Shown one piece after another: positions 45,645 to 56,912 of a DNA stretch of 64,000 bases. Source of the DNA: Diaporthe sp. PMI_573 (taxonomy: Eukaryota > Ascomycota > Sordariomycetes > Diaporthales > Diaporthaceae). The translations under genes were made by a program, and so were the position numbers. The stretch is from assembly GCA_021399435.1 (NCBI GenBank), contig JAJTUP010000018.1, forward strand, positions 682,001 through 746,000. Direction: 5' to 3'. Numbering within the stretch: the stretch's first letter is position 1; every line of letters begins with the position of its first letter. Below the pieces are notes generated by a model. That model saw only the letters and a program-made list of their open reading frames with translations. It was not told the origin of the DNA and did not search any database.

Positions 45645-46170
45645 GGTTCATTTTGGCCTCGATGTGATTGGGTTGAGGTTGGTGAAGCCGGATGATGCGT
45701 GTGGGAAAATATTGAGATGGGTTTGGTATCTCAGGTGGCGTTGAGTTTTGACGGGACCAGTCCAGCACGTTTTTAACATGGTCGGTCGGGCCCGATTTAT
45801 TAGCAGTGACTTTACATTTCTTGGTAATCATGTTGCCTGGTATGTGCATGTTGGGTGCAGTGCTATGAGAGACCCGACATGTCTCCCTCATCCTTTGAGC
45901 GTCCCGTCAAACCTGGGATTGATGGAGGCCCTTGATGCTGTCGCTTCTATATCTCATGACACACAAGGTCTTCTCTATTGCTGCACTGAACTCCTCCTCT
46001 GTGATCTACCTTCTCATGTCTATCCCACGTCTAACCCCTATTCGCATGAATCTTCAGTGCAGGAGAGTCATATCAATTAAGGAACCCCTCAGCATGCCAC
46101 GTTGCCATGGACCATAATCCTTTCTAGCCCATGGCATGGGCCGCCGGCACACATGCAACCCTTCATGACT
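45645..46170. other. Convergent intergenic region
   Basis: 526 bp between the convergent methyltransferase and deaminase genes. No gene seen. Confidence 0.55.
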
Positions 46171-46866
46171 CTACCGGGGCGAAGCAGCCCTCCAGTCCGA
46201 CTTGCGATAAGCAAACGGCAACAGCTCATCCATGGAGACGACCCGCAGACTATCCAACCCTCCACCTAGCTCACCCGCATCGTCTTTCTCTCTCGCAGGT
46301 GCCGCTGCCTCCCCAGGCACCACCCGCCTCGGATTGGCATCGACAATGACCCGGATATCAGGGTGCAAATCCATCAAGACCTGCCGACAGCGTCCACAAG
46401 GGCTTAGTACCGTGACGCCGTCATTTCGCACGGCGACCATGTGCGTGAGTGACCCAGGGACACCACACCCGCCCGCCGCCGCGGCGCCGAGGACGACTAG
46501 TTCCGCGCAGGGCCCGCCGTTGAAGTGCGACACGTTGATCCCCGTGAAGATGGTGTGGCCGTCTGCGCTGAGGGCTGCGGCGCCGACTTGGTCTGCGTGG
46601 TGACGGTTAGTGAGTGAGTGATAAAACAAGTGAGATTGGGTGTGCTTACGGGTCGTCTGGTTGGTCTTGTCTACCTTTGCGATGGTCGCGTGCGCGGCTG
46701 CTACCAGGGAGTGTACGATGGCTTCCTCGGTGTTCGTGCCGTTGGCCCTGGATGGGCCCGCGGGCATGTCGGAGATGTCGAGTGGGTGGGAGTTGCCTAT
46801 ACTCTTGATGACTTCTTCCTCGGGGATGGGTCCCGCCGGGGACGGGGATGGTTGCTGCGACGACAT
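46171..46866 (-). CDS. Cytidine deaminase family protein
   Basis: Predicted 212-residue protein from exons 46866-46650 and 46592-46171. The intron is 57 nt and has no stop in frame, but has clear GTAAGC and GCAG borders and removes an insertion just before the conserved [11 protein letters not shown]. Zinc and catalytic motifs are present: C101-A-E103 ([11 protein letters not shown]) and the P-C-x-x-C pair C138/C141 ([16 protein letters not shown]). This is the signature of cytidine deaminases and the related blasticidin-S deaminases, which hydrolyse the exocyclic amine of a nucleoside. The N-terminal 45 residues are a Pro/Ser-rich extension. The C-terminus has [11 protein letters not shown], also usual in the family. 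Exact substrate is not certain. Confidence 0.88.
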   Translation of the reverse strand: MSSQQPSPSPAGPIPEEEVIKSIGNSHPLDISDMPAGPSRANGTNTEEAIVHSLVAAAHATIAKVDKTNQTTRKHTQSHLFYHSLTNRHHADQVGAAALSADGHTIFTGINVSHFNGGPCAELVVLGAAAAGGCGVPGSLTHMVAVRNDGVTVLSPCGRCRQVLMDLHPDIRVIVDANPRRVVPGEAAAPAREKDDAGELGGGLDSLRVVSMDELLPFAYRKSDWRAASPR

Positions 46867-48013
46867 CGTTGCGGATGATTAGGATGCGTCCTGAGATGTG
46901 TGATCGGGACCGGCGGCAAGTTCAATGTCAGTGCGTTGCAACTGGAGAGTGTTGATTGTGGTGGCGAAAGGAAGAATGTTCTTATTTGATTCTGATCTAA
47001 AGGAATCTGTGAGGCTGAGGCTGACACACTCCTTCTTGCTGCTGTTGTTGCTGATTGTTGGTTGAAGGAGCCGAAAGCTGGATCGTTCTGAGCGCTTTCG
47101 GAAGCCAAGGACGAACCCGTCTTGGATGGAATGCCGTCATCCTGACTAAGTCCCGAATTGGAGCAGTTCGTCCGCAGCCATGAATAGCTACGCTCTTATT
47201 TTTTTCTCTTTTTCTTCTTCACTTCTGCCTTCTCTCGGCCACGAATTCACCAGGCTGAACCAAATTCAATGAATTGTTATTTGAACCAGTGAATTCCAAG
47301 TGAGGGAATACGTTGCGGACAGCGTGAGTAACCTCAATCTCAAGGTGTTGCATCTTAGACCCGCTAAAAATAAAGTGATTACATGTTATTTCGGTCACGT
47401 GGTAGCTTCATACTACGGGGCAAAAAGGTTCGGCCAATTGATACATCCTATTATATCTAGTTTCTCATATAGTATGTTTCTCTCCATGAGGAGGGGGCTA
47501 GCCCGTGTAGTATGGTTAGGGTTGTAAGGTCCGCATGTCCTTGGTGCTGAGTCCACGTATGGTGAGGCCCGTGGGTCTGTGTATTCCCTTTATTTGATCT
47601 GTCCGTGTATCATCATTTGCGGCTCTTCTCGTAAGATCGTTATTCGTAGGTTTGTCGTTAGTTTCGTTAGGTCCGTCGTATGGTGTCTATCAAGGTGCGT
47701 GTATATCGACAACCAGCTGCCCCTAATTACTTTTTGGTTACTGCTGTATATTGTTTTCTGTATTGACATTTTAATCACTGTACTACGATCCTCCTCTTCT
47801 TGGGGCAGCTGGTGCTAGATACAAGCTGGTTCCCCTTATATGTCGGGAACAGGACCCTGCCACATTATCAGAACACAGCAGAGAAAAGGTCTTCAAGCAG
47901 TTATCGTCGTTCATTCAAGTCATAAAAGTATATACATGAGAATTCATCCAAAATATACCGTGAAAAGCGACCGATCCTAAAAGTCGAACCCACCCCCTTC
48001 AAAAGCCATCTTC
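46867..48013. other. Intergenic region, no gene seen
   Basis: 1.1 kb between the deaminase and subtilase genes, both on the minus strand. Open frames are short. The left part should be the deaminase promoter, the right part the subtilase 3' end. Confidence 0.55.
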
Positions 48014-50336
48014 TCAAGCAGGCATCGGGCATTGCGCAGCAGTAGGGACCACGTTCGTCGCGCCGCCAGCACCACACCGGCAACCCTGCTTTCCAGGGTA
48101 CTCAGAGCTGCACATTCCACCAGGCTCGTCGGGGCAGCACCATCCCTAGATAGAGAAGAAAGGTCAGAAGCCAGCTCGAGATATGTTGAATAGGTACGTA
48201 TGCGGCTGTTTCACATTGGCTTTGTAAAAGGGGAAGTGAGACTCACATAGCAAGCAGGGTCAAAGCTGTAGCAGTACATTGGCTCAATAGTCGCCGTCGC
48301 AGTGGCAGACGCGGTGGATGTGACCGTCGCGAACGTGGTCGGCGTGGCGGTGATGACGATCGACGAGCTCGAGCTCGACGGCGGCAGCGGGCACGACGCC
48401 GCCAGGATGCCTCCCAGGCCAAGCGTGGTGTTGCCAGCGGCCTGGCGGGCAGCGAGGATCAGGTCGCGCCTCGCCGTGGGAGTGTCGCTGCCGCTACCCT
48501 CGCCGTCGCTCGAGGACCCGTCGTCCACGCACTCGTGCGCCCCGTTGTAGACCACGTTGTAGCCGCCCTCGACGCGGGCCCAGTGCAGGGTGGTCACCGA
48601 GTCCTTGGCGGCTTGGGCGACCTGTGAGGCTGGGAATGCTCCTATGTAATCTGGGTGGCCGAGCCAGTAGGCTACCATGCCGGCGACGAGTGGCGCGGCT
48701 GTGGGAGGACAGGTCAGTATCTTGGGTCTCGATTATCGATGCATTCATCCTAGGTCTTAGACTTACCGAATGAAGTACCCTGCTTGATCCGGTACGCATC
48801 CACTCCCTCGTTGGTAGCACAAACGATACCAACGCCACCAGCAGCAGTAGTGAGGAGTGGGCCGCCTTGGGACCAAGTAGCGATCTCGCCCTTGTCATCC
48901 ACGGCGCCGACAGTAATGAGAGGCAGCTCGTCAGCAAGCATAGGTGGGTAAGTGTTGATGTCGCCGCCATAGTTGCCGGCCGAGAGGACGATGGGCACGT
49001 CGAGGCTGACCAGGACGCCGAGCACGCGCCGGAGCCGGGCGATGCCCATCTCGGTGATGGAGGACTCGCTAGCCGTCAGGCTGCACGAGATGACCGCCTT
49101 GCCCTTGAGGCCCCTCTGCGCCACGTCCTGGCCGATCATGGCGAAGGCGGCAATGAGTGTCGCGACGTCGTCGTTTGTCATGTCCACGGCTACGAAGTCG
49201 GCTTTTGGTGCCGAGCCCTGGTCATAGAGTAACAGTCAGTACTAAACGTCATTTTGAGATGGTTATAAGTCATTCTCGTGTGTACGTACCGCTGTGTTTC
49301 CAACTGCCTTTGACGCTGCACACGTTCCGTGAAAATCGGCTCGGTCCCCACGGAGTCCACCGCCCGTCATGTCCGGGATGGTCATCTTCCGAGTCGAACG
49401 GGCACCATCTGTGAACTCCTGGTGATCCATCATAATATCACTCTCAATAACATAAACAGAGACGCCAGTCCCAGCGCTTTCATCGTAGTCGTACGTCGTC
49501 CCAGGTTGGCTACCCTCAGCTGTAGAAAGCTGGATCAGATCGAAGTCGTCCGTGTCAACGTTGATCAGTGCCCTCTTGGCAAAATCCTTCAAGCTACGCC
49601 GTACCGTATTTGGCGGTGCGACAGTCTCGCCCTCGACTTCTTCGGCCGGGGCAGTAGCTGTGAGGTTGGCATTCTCCATGGTCCCGTCGACGGCGCTATT
49701 GCTCTCGACCTCGCGGAGCTGCGTATCGGTGAGGTTTGCCACCCACATCAGCGTCGTGTTGGAGTTGCTAGCCGTGTCCAGGATGTCGACCACCTGCGGC
49801 ACCTCGGGCTTGACCAAGTCCTGGAGTGTCGTGAGGAAGCCCGCGGTGTCCGCGCCGTCCGCAGGGAATATCATGTACGGCTTGGGCGTTCCCGTAGGCG
49901 GCTGTGACGACGTGGGCTCGGTCGAGGTTGGTGCCTCGGAGGTGGGAGGCTCTGAGGTCGGCGCCGGGTCCTCGTCGCCTCCTTGGTCTCCTCCTTGGCT
50001 GCCCGCCGTTGCTGTTGCACCTGCTGCGATTGGGATGGGTGCGCCGCCGCTGACAGTAAAGAATCCGCCGCCTGCACCTCCGAAGACCACGACGCCTGGT
50101 GCGACATCGACGGTCTCGCCATTGCTTACTGTGACGGTGGTTGGCGGTGCTGATGTGGACGAAGGTGGCGCCGATCCGGTCCGTGTGATTGGGCGTGATG
50201 ATAGTACTGGGGCTGAGCTTGGTGGTGAGGATGGCACCCGGGATCCACTGGGTTGAAGAGAAGTATTGTTCCAGCCGCTCTGCGCAAGTGAGGGTGCTGC
50301 CGCGAGGCACGCCCCTAAGAGAATGGAAAGTCTCAT
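48014..50336 (-). CDS. Secreted subtilisin-like serine protease (S8) with Cys-rich tail
   Basis: Predicted 693-residue protein from exons 50336-49290, 49217-48767, 48698-48247 and 48145-48014. A signal peptide is clear (MRLSILLGACLAAAPSLAQS). Residues 20-150 are Ser/Thr/Pro-rich with Gly and acidic runs. An I9-like prodomain may span about 153-225. The catalytic triad can be read as Asp300 (VIESDIMMDH), His336 (DFHGTCAAS) and Ser498 (GTSFAAPLVAGM), with the oxyanion Asn in SAGNYGG. After the catalytic domain there is a Ser/Thr-rich linker and a short tail with about eight cysteines (WCCPDEPGGMC ... GCRCGAGG). The usual DTGI at the Asp site is ESDI here, a mild departure. It is likely an extracellular or wall-associated protease. 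Confidence 0.87.
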
Positions 50337-53300
50337 ATCGAGAGACAAGAAATGGTAAAGAATGAATGCAAAGCCTCGAAACTGGGAACTGAATGAAAGA
50401 ATGAATTGCAAGACTTCTCCTCATCCCAACTCCAGTCTCGCGGCGAACGAGTTTGTCGTCTTATATTACTCGCATCCCACCGACCACGTTCTTGTCAGCC
50501 TCACCAGATATACAAAAGCCATCCGCAAAAAGATCACCATAGTACTATCACCAGTCATGCAAAGGGACCAGCCAAGAGGGGCGAAGCGCTCGTCGCGCCC
50601 AGACTCTGACTCGTGCCCGTTGGACGCACTAGAGCCGTCAGCCTTATGCGTCCGATGTTGATTCATCCCGCCGTTTCAGGGAGATTGTGACGGCTCAGGG
50701 CTCTCCTATCAAATTCCGACAGCCTGGCTGTGCGTGGGTCCCGCGCTGCCGTGCCAAGGGTGAGGTTCGCGATTAGAGTTCGGCTGCAACGTATTATTAG
50801 CACAAGAGTCTTCAGATAGACACGCGCTGGTCACCTGTCTAAACAAGGTTCTGCATTGTTTTACTCGACCTAGCCTGCACGTTCTTGGATTTGTCAAAGC
50901 GGCCATTTATCAAGTCCGACCAACCGAATCCGGGACCGTAAGACTGCACATGGACATCGTCAGTCTATATTTACGACCGTCAATAGCGGAGTATCTGAGC
51001 TGCAGCAATAGCAGGAACATTCGGACTTACAATCCTTGCTACTCGTAGATAAATCAATTAGGCGCGCCTGCCATTGCTTTAAGTTCAAATATTTGGAATT
51101 GGCTTGATGCCGACACCAGAGGCTGAATGTGCCTGATTCATTTGATCCTGAGATTTTAGAACAGTCCCTGAACGGAACTTTAGCAGCGACGGGTTCTCAG
51201 AATTTGACACCTGATCAGTACAAATCATCCTTGTTGACTGTCCTACCACCGCAGCATTGGTGCTGAGTAAGATAGAGGGTGACAGTAGGATAAGAGGTGT
51301 GGGAGTAGGGCGAGGGATGTGGTAGAAGAGGTGTCTTGCGGGGAGAAGTGTGGGAGTGGGCATGGTCGAGGGGGGTGCAGGATGGGGTGGACACGCCGGA
51401 GACGGTTCGCGGGGGTGGTTCACGTACCGAACCGCCTCTGGCGCACCCACTGAGTATGGTTTCTCCACAAGACGAAAAGATCCTAGGGCCTAGAAGGGCT
51501 TTCTGCCTGGTATGGTTGGTTGCTCACGGAACAGGGTCAATACGCTAGCTTCTGCTTCCTTGATATCCACTCTACCAGACGGCTACATACCTGGGTACTT
51601 ACTCTGTGACAAATTGCAAACAGCAGGCCGTATTCATATGAGGATGCCGTGCTAACATGTGTTACATCTCAAAGGTTTGTACTTACTGGCATGGTATCAT
51701 CATGTGTGGGCAAACTACATACCTGGATATGTCCAACGGTGCAAATCTGCCGTATCTACCTCACCATTTCCTACGATATCATACTATCCTCGTCATCTTG
51801 CCAACCTCCGCTTTCATAGCACATCAGTGATTATGGTGCCTGAGAGGGAGAAGTATGATCGTATACAATGTGCGGGTTCGTAATCCCCGGGGAGACGCAT
51901 ATCAAATCTTCGGGTTTAGGGGCGCATGCCGCCTCGTTCTTCCTTCACTTTCGCCACAGCTCTCACAGCCCCGAAAAACCTAGCAGATCCAGCAGAGCCA
52001 ATGCATTAGACCTAAACGCCCGACAGGTGTATGGTCCATTGACTCACCATGCCCCTCGTGTTCCTGAATGCAAGGTTGTGACATGCGTGATGTGCGAGAG
52101 GCTAGAAAACGGAGCAATGAAGACAACCCTTCGGAAGGGCTCCTGCAGATGAAAAGAAACAAGTCGGAAAATGATATTTCAGTTTTTGGGCACAGCCTGT
52201 TTCCCAGTGCTGGCCGATGGGGTCGAATCAAGTTCTACTTTTGATCAACTGCAAAGGTGCGTTTCATTGTTGGAGCATCGCCAGGGGCCTCAGGCCCGAG
52301 AATTCAAGTGTGGTGCACAGCATGCCACTCCTCCTGCTACCATTCGTCTGTAATTTCTGGCGGTGTGGCATGGAAATTGAGTCTACTTGGGTCTGGGTCT
52401 CTGTGGCCCACACCTTCTTCACTCCCTGACCAGCGACTCGAGCAACTACTCGTCGCCACTCCCTTCATGCCTACTTTTTATGAGATTCTGCCTCGAGCAC
52501 ACATCTGCGGTGATACCCATCAGCCTCATCTAAAGGATGTTCAAGCTGGAACGAGGGATCCGAAAGCACACTGCCTAACCGAGCTCGATACTGAGTAATC
52601 TTCCTGCCCAGATGCGATGCTAGTGCTCTCTCTTGTGCGACAAACACCCGGTGTCGCCACCTTCCATGGCCTGGTGTCGAATTCGACTCATAGTGACGTG
52701 AGGTTGAACAAAGTGAGCTTCCAGGTCGAGTGTTGGTTGCGATTCGCCGTCAACGGGTCGAGATAAGCGAGGCAACACTGGTGGGTACAAAGCAACGTGG
52801 TACTGCTCCTCGATTGACAAATCATTGACAACTCAAACAAGTCAGACTCTCGTTCCACCGCACCATGAGTCCCCCAAAACAACCCAAGAAACACTACCAG
52901 CATCATGTACACCGCATCCCTCGTGCTATGCGACCTAGTCGCCCTCTGCGCGGCCGCGCCGGCACGCGATACCCCCTTAGCCCTCGATACCACTACGGCA
53001 GCAGTGGACCTCGCCATTGACCAGCCTGAAATACATGGCGGAATCACCATCACCAAACGCATCGAAAACTACTTCGCCCCGACGAACATTGAGTTTTGGG
53101 TCTAGACGTGGACCCCACTTGACTCGGGGTACTTCCATCTTCGACTCAGGCCGCAACGAGATCGGCGGCAACGAACTCAACCCAACCGGTTGGCCCTCCT
53201 ACTAGCTGTGGAACCAGCTGCCGTACACCATCGAGCTCCGCAGGACGGGAGGCTCCATTCTAAAAACAGAAAGAGAAAGAAACAGACGGCTACTTCTAGT

Positions 53301-53715
53301 ACAGGACGTCGGATCAGATGTATTGTCAGGTCTGAGTTAAGGTCGAGTTGTGTTTCAGTGCGATTGAAGGGGCGTCCGGGTGGCTTGTCTGTTCTCTGAT
53401 CATGATCTAGCCGCTCGTTGGGTCGCGCACAAGCGTCGCAACGGATGCGTGACAAAAGACATAGAGCGTCAACCTGCTCCTTCGAGATGCTATTTTTATG
53501 TGAAGGGGAAAGCTGACGGAAAATCTTTGATGTGGTCGTCGTGTACAACTGGAGGAAGCAAAGGGCCCACAGGAACCTCGAAGTGTGTCTTGGATTGCGT
53601 TATTATTCGGAAGAAAACGCCAAGTGAGCATTGCAATTTACCTATTCCTTGTGATGTGCACAAGAGTGCCTAATACTGCTGACTGGTTCCCTGGTCCTGC
53701 CATAAACTTTCCTTA
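50337..53715. other. Gene-poor region with a possible small relic
   Basis: 3.4 kb between two minus-strand genes. Apart from the possible relic at 52905-53280, no gene was recognised. The right end of the gap is the 3' side of the PrpD-type gene; the left end is the subtilase promoter. Confidence 0.5.
52905..53280 (+). pseudogene. Possible broken gene for a small secreted protein
   Basis: The stretch begins with a signal-peptide-like MYTASLVLCDLVALCAAAPA followed by a short mature part, and ends at a TAG at 53103-53105. After it, other frames continue with protein-like pieces (HLTRGTSIFDSGRNEIGG; WNQLPYTIELRRTGGSIL), separated by stops and a frame change. This suggests a secreted-protein gene that has decayed, though an unrecognised intron could also explain the pieces. 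I cannot name a family. Confidence 0.35.
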
Positions 53716-55143
53716 CTATCGACTAAGTATCCCCATCAACTTCTTGACATCCACATCTTCCAAATGTCCCACCAGGGCTGCAACCTGATCAGCCGCATCT
53801 TGGCCGTGATCAGGCACGTACAGTCTCTGAAACTTCTCCTTCACCCCATCCCACTCGACAGGCCGCTCTTTCTCCCAAAGCGGAAGGGGACATGATTTGC
53901 TGATTTCCGTGCCATCCGTCCACTCAACTTTCAGCGTGCTTGCAAACGACTTCAATGACTCGTCAACCTCAGCAACGACCTTTCTGCTCAGCTCTTTCAC
54001 TGCAGGATCGCTCATCTTCTCATACACCCCCCACCCCAGGTCATGACCATAGAGATATGAAGTGGCAGTCTGAAAGTAGGTGCTGAACTGAGCATCGACA
54101 ACAGTCTGCGGGTGGATCTTGTTAGGGGCCGGCGCACCAACAATCCCCCAACACGGTTTGGGCAGGCCGACGATGATTCTGGCAACCTCCTTGCCCTCAT
54201 CTCTCGCGGCACGTCCAAACTCCGCCGCCATCTCGATCTGCCCGTGAGTCATCCTGCAAGCAGGGAACGGCTTGATAGCAGTGTCGACGAGCTCCCACCT
54301 CTCTCCTAGGTCGTGCACGGCAAGGGCACTCACGTCCGCACCCTCCGCGAACGAGTTCAGGAACCCATCCTTGCCCTCGATGGCCTGAGCAGCACCGACG
54401 ACCCCGGCCTCTGCCAGGTTGACGCACAGCAGGGCATCCGAGGCAGCAAACCCGGCGTGCAGCCGCTTGTTCCAGGCCCCGTTCTCGAGGTACTGCATGC
54501 TGCCCCCGGCCTTTGACAGCGCCAGCCCGAACGCGTTCTCGACGGTCTCGGCGGAGAGGCCCCGGAGGTTGGACAGGGCCGCCACGGCGCCGAATATGCC
54601 GCAGGTCGACGTGTTGTGGAAACCCTTCGCGTACCCGCCCATGCCGTTGGCCTTGGATATCCTGCAGACGGTCTCGTACCCCGCCGCGAGGGCGGCGAGC
54701 AGGCGGCCAGGAGCGAGCTCAGTCATGTTCTCTGCTTCGGCGAGCGCGGCGGGGATGACTGTCACGCCTATGTGGAGGGTTCCCGGAGCATAGGTGTCGT
54801 CGAAGTCGAGGGAGTGAGCGAAGGCGCCATTGAGGAGCGAGGCGGTTGATTGGGTGAATGTGGACCCGCTGCCGAATACAGTTGATTTACCAGACTCCCC
54901 GGCGCTCAGCTTCTGGAGGGCGGCGAGGAATGCGGGAGTTGAATCGGCGTAACTCACGCCTCCTAGGGCCACGCCGATGTAGTCGAGGACCAGCTTCTTT
55001 AGGGTCTCTGTGACGTCGGGAGGGATGGATGAGGGGCTCACGGTTGACGCGAAATGTGCAAGCGCCTTGGTTGGAGGGCGAGTTGGAGAGTCTGTGTTAC
55101 CATTTTTCTGGGCAATGGATTTTGTGCCTTGTTCTGAAGCCAT
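53716..55143 (-). CDS. MmgE/PrpD family protein
   Basis: A 475-residue intronless protein. Family hallmarks are visible: LVLDYIGVALGG near residue 50, the HSLDFDDTY active-site-region motif near 110, HIGVTVIPAALA, and KPFPACRMTHGQIEMA near 300. Members include bacterial and yeast 2-methylcitrate dehydratase (PrpD), cis-aconitate decarboxylase and iminodisuccinate epimerase. Many fungal paralogues have unknown substrates. The N-terminal 25 residues are polar with no clear mitochondrial targeting signal. Nothing nearby suggests a methylcitrate or itaconate pathway. The lack of introns, in a window where most genes have them, allows either a retained bacterial origin or chance. Confidence 0.88.
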   Translation of the reverse strand: MASEQGTKSIAQKNGNTDSPTRPPTKALAHFASTVSPSSIPPDVTETLKKLVLDYIGVALGGVSYADSTPAFLAALQKLSAGESGKSTVFGSGSTFTQSTASLLNGAFAHSLDFDDTYAPGTLHIGVTVIPAALAEAENMTELAPGRLLAALAAGYETVCRISKANGMGGYAKGFHNTSTCGIFGAVAALSNLRGLSAETVENAFGLALSKAGGSMQYLENGAWNKRLHAGFAASDALLCVNLAEAGVVGAAQAIEGKDGFLNSFAEGADVSALAVHDLGERWELVDTAIKPFPACRMTHGQIEMAAEFGRAARDEGKEVARIIVGLPKPCWGIVGAPAPNKIHPQTVVDAQFSTYFQTATSYLYGHDLGWGVYEKMSDPAVKELSRKVVAEVDESLKSFASTLKVEWTDGTEISKSCPLPLWEKERPVEWDGVKEKFQRLYVPDHGQDAADQVAALVGHLEDVDVKKLMGILSR

Positions 55144-56912
55144 GATGCTATTCGTATGTCGGGATCAGTACTGCGACTCGGTTGCTCCGCTCAACGGAAG
55201 TTCACAGTACAGTGAAGAGAGTCCTGATCCCCATCTTCATAGTTGACGGCATTTACTAGTAGTACCCGGGCATTTACAATGTCGTTGATCATGATCAGAC
55301 TAGGATTAGCCTGAATCTAACATTGCGGGCATATAGCCTACTCGCGGGAGGGGGTCTTGGAAGTTGGGGATATAATTTCCGCCGATGCGGTCCCGAGACT
55401 CGCTTTCTTTCATTGTTTTGTCTGATCAGTGGCTCTCTCTGGCACCCTTTGACACGGGCTCTACCCCTGTATCCAGCAATTATATTCAACTTGAGGGACG
55501 GCCACTATAGAAGTTGTAGCACACCTTGCAGTGGACACGGATCTCGAAAAGCTCGGCTCTCAAATTATGATGTGAATGAATGGATCAAAATATGCAGAAT
55601 TATCTGTCGAAGTGCATCTTGTGAGTAAATATTTACATAGTCATTACGATAATATTTTTGTCAGGTGTGTTGTCATTTGTTGCGGCGCTGTCAACAGAAT
55701 CCGGCATAGGCCGCGAACTTGCGAGCATCTTGGCAACCATGTCATCGGGTAGGAATGGAGTCCGATCGAGCTGTCGGGACACGTAGCTGACGATGATTTC
55801 CTGTCAGCACTCAATTTGAGCAGACTCACATTCTTGGGACAACTCCATCCGCACCTGTCAAAATATATAGGCTACATAACACGCGGCCTTGCGTTTCCTT
55901 ATCTCACTCCTGGCGGGCGATAATACAGATGCAGGCCAGCTCTCTGAGCCGTCTGAGCGGCCAATCCGATCTGCCGTCACAGTTTTTGCCTTCGCACGAA
56001 GACATAAGAGGAGCAAATAATATATGCTGCATTGGGACCAGGATCCCTTTCGGCATGTCTCAGCTAGACTGTCTCTGAATTGGCTACATAGTTTGTAGAT
56101 GTAGCAGAGAGAGAGGCTAACAATTCTATAAGAAGTCAAGCGCATTTCATCAAAGTTGGCTATCTACGGCCTTCTACGAGCTCTAGGGAGACAGCCAGCT
56201 TTAGTCAAGTTCTTGATGTTTTGCTAGCTAAGGGGGTAGTAGTAAAATTATTAGCCGCGAGGGTTTTTATAGCCTTATTATTAGCCAGACAATTATTAAG
56301 ATTTTTTGTTTAAAAAAACACTGGGTATTTAAGCGTTTACTACTACATACTGCTGAAGAAGCGTACGTACACTGATTAAAAAAGAAACCACGTATATAGA
56401 CTAAATACGAAACCACTTATTGAATTTAACTATGGCTGAGTAGCTTCCTCCTGTATCGTCTGATGAATGCGGCTGGACGTGGGAAGAAGAAGACAAATGG
56501 ACGAAAGCCGCCTCGTTCTGCTATACTCGACTGCTTGTAATCCCGCGTTCGCTTATGCAGTGTTATCATGGCCGCCTTGTTTGCATGCACGAAATGCTAG
56601 TTCTGGTAACGTTTCGTCTGACTGCATGCCAATGTCGCAACACAACCAATCAGAAGACCTATCCGGATCACAGCACCCAAAAAATGGCATGACTAGTGGC
56701 AGTACCCCCTCGCCTTGATTTCACGTGTTCCACACTTGTCATCCTCCTCAACTTGGTTTCGGACAAACCTTTTGTAGCCGCTCAAGGAATTCCAAAGCCT
56801 CCTGAAGACTTTTGTGAAGCAGGTGCAACCATCTTACGCTTAGAACTGATTTTGTTCCCGAGACAGGACCTGACTCCCTGGAGGAAATCCTCAATACGCA
56901 CGTTCCGATACA
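55144..56912. other. Intergenic region with an AT-rich part and a direct repeat copy
   Basis: 1.8 kb with no recognised gene. The part at about 56200-56420 is AT-rich, and 56349-56391 is copy 1 of a 43-bp repeat that reappears at 60021-60063, beyond the AAA ATPase gene. Confidence 0.55.
56349..56391 (+). repeat. 43-bp direct repeat, copy 1
   Basis: Matches the stretch at 60021-60063 at 37 of 43 positions by hand count, in the same orientation. Core shared element: GTACAC-x-GATTAAAAA followed by GAAACCAC. The two copies bracket the AAA ATPase gene. Confidence 0.7.

Noticed and set aside
49552..50256. 234-codon plus-strand frame opposite the subtilase
   Set aside because: Antisense shadow of the Ser/Thr/Pro-rich region of the protease.
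50337..50411. Extension of the subtilase by 25 codons
   Set aside because: It would start at TTG and would bury the signal peptide that begins at the ATG at 50336.
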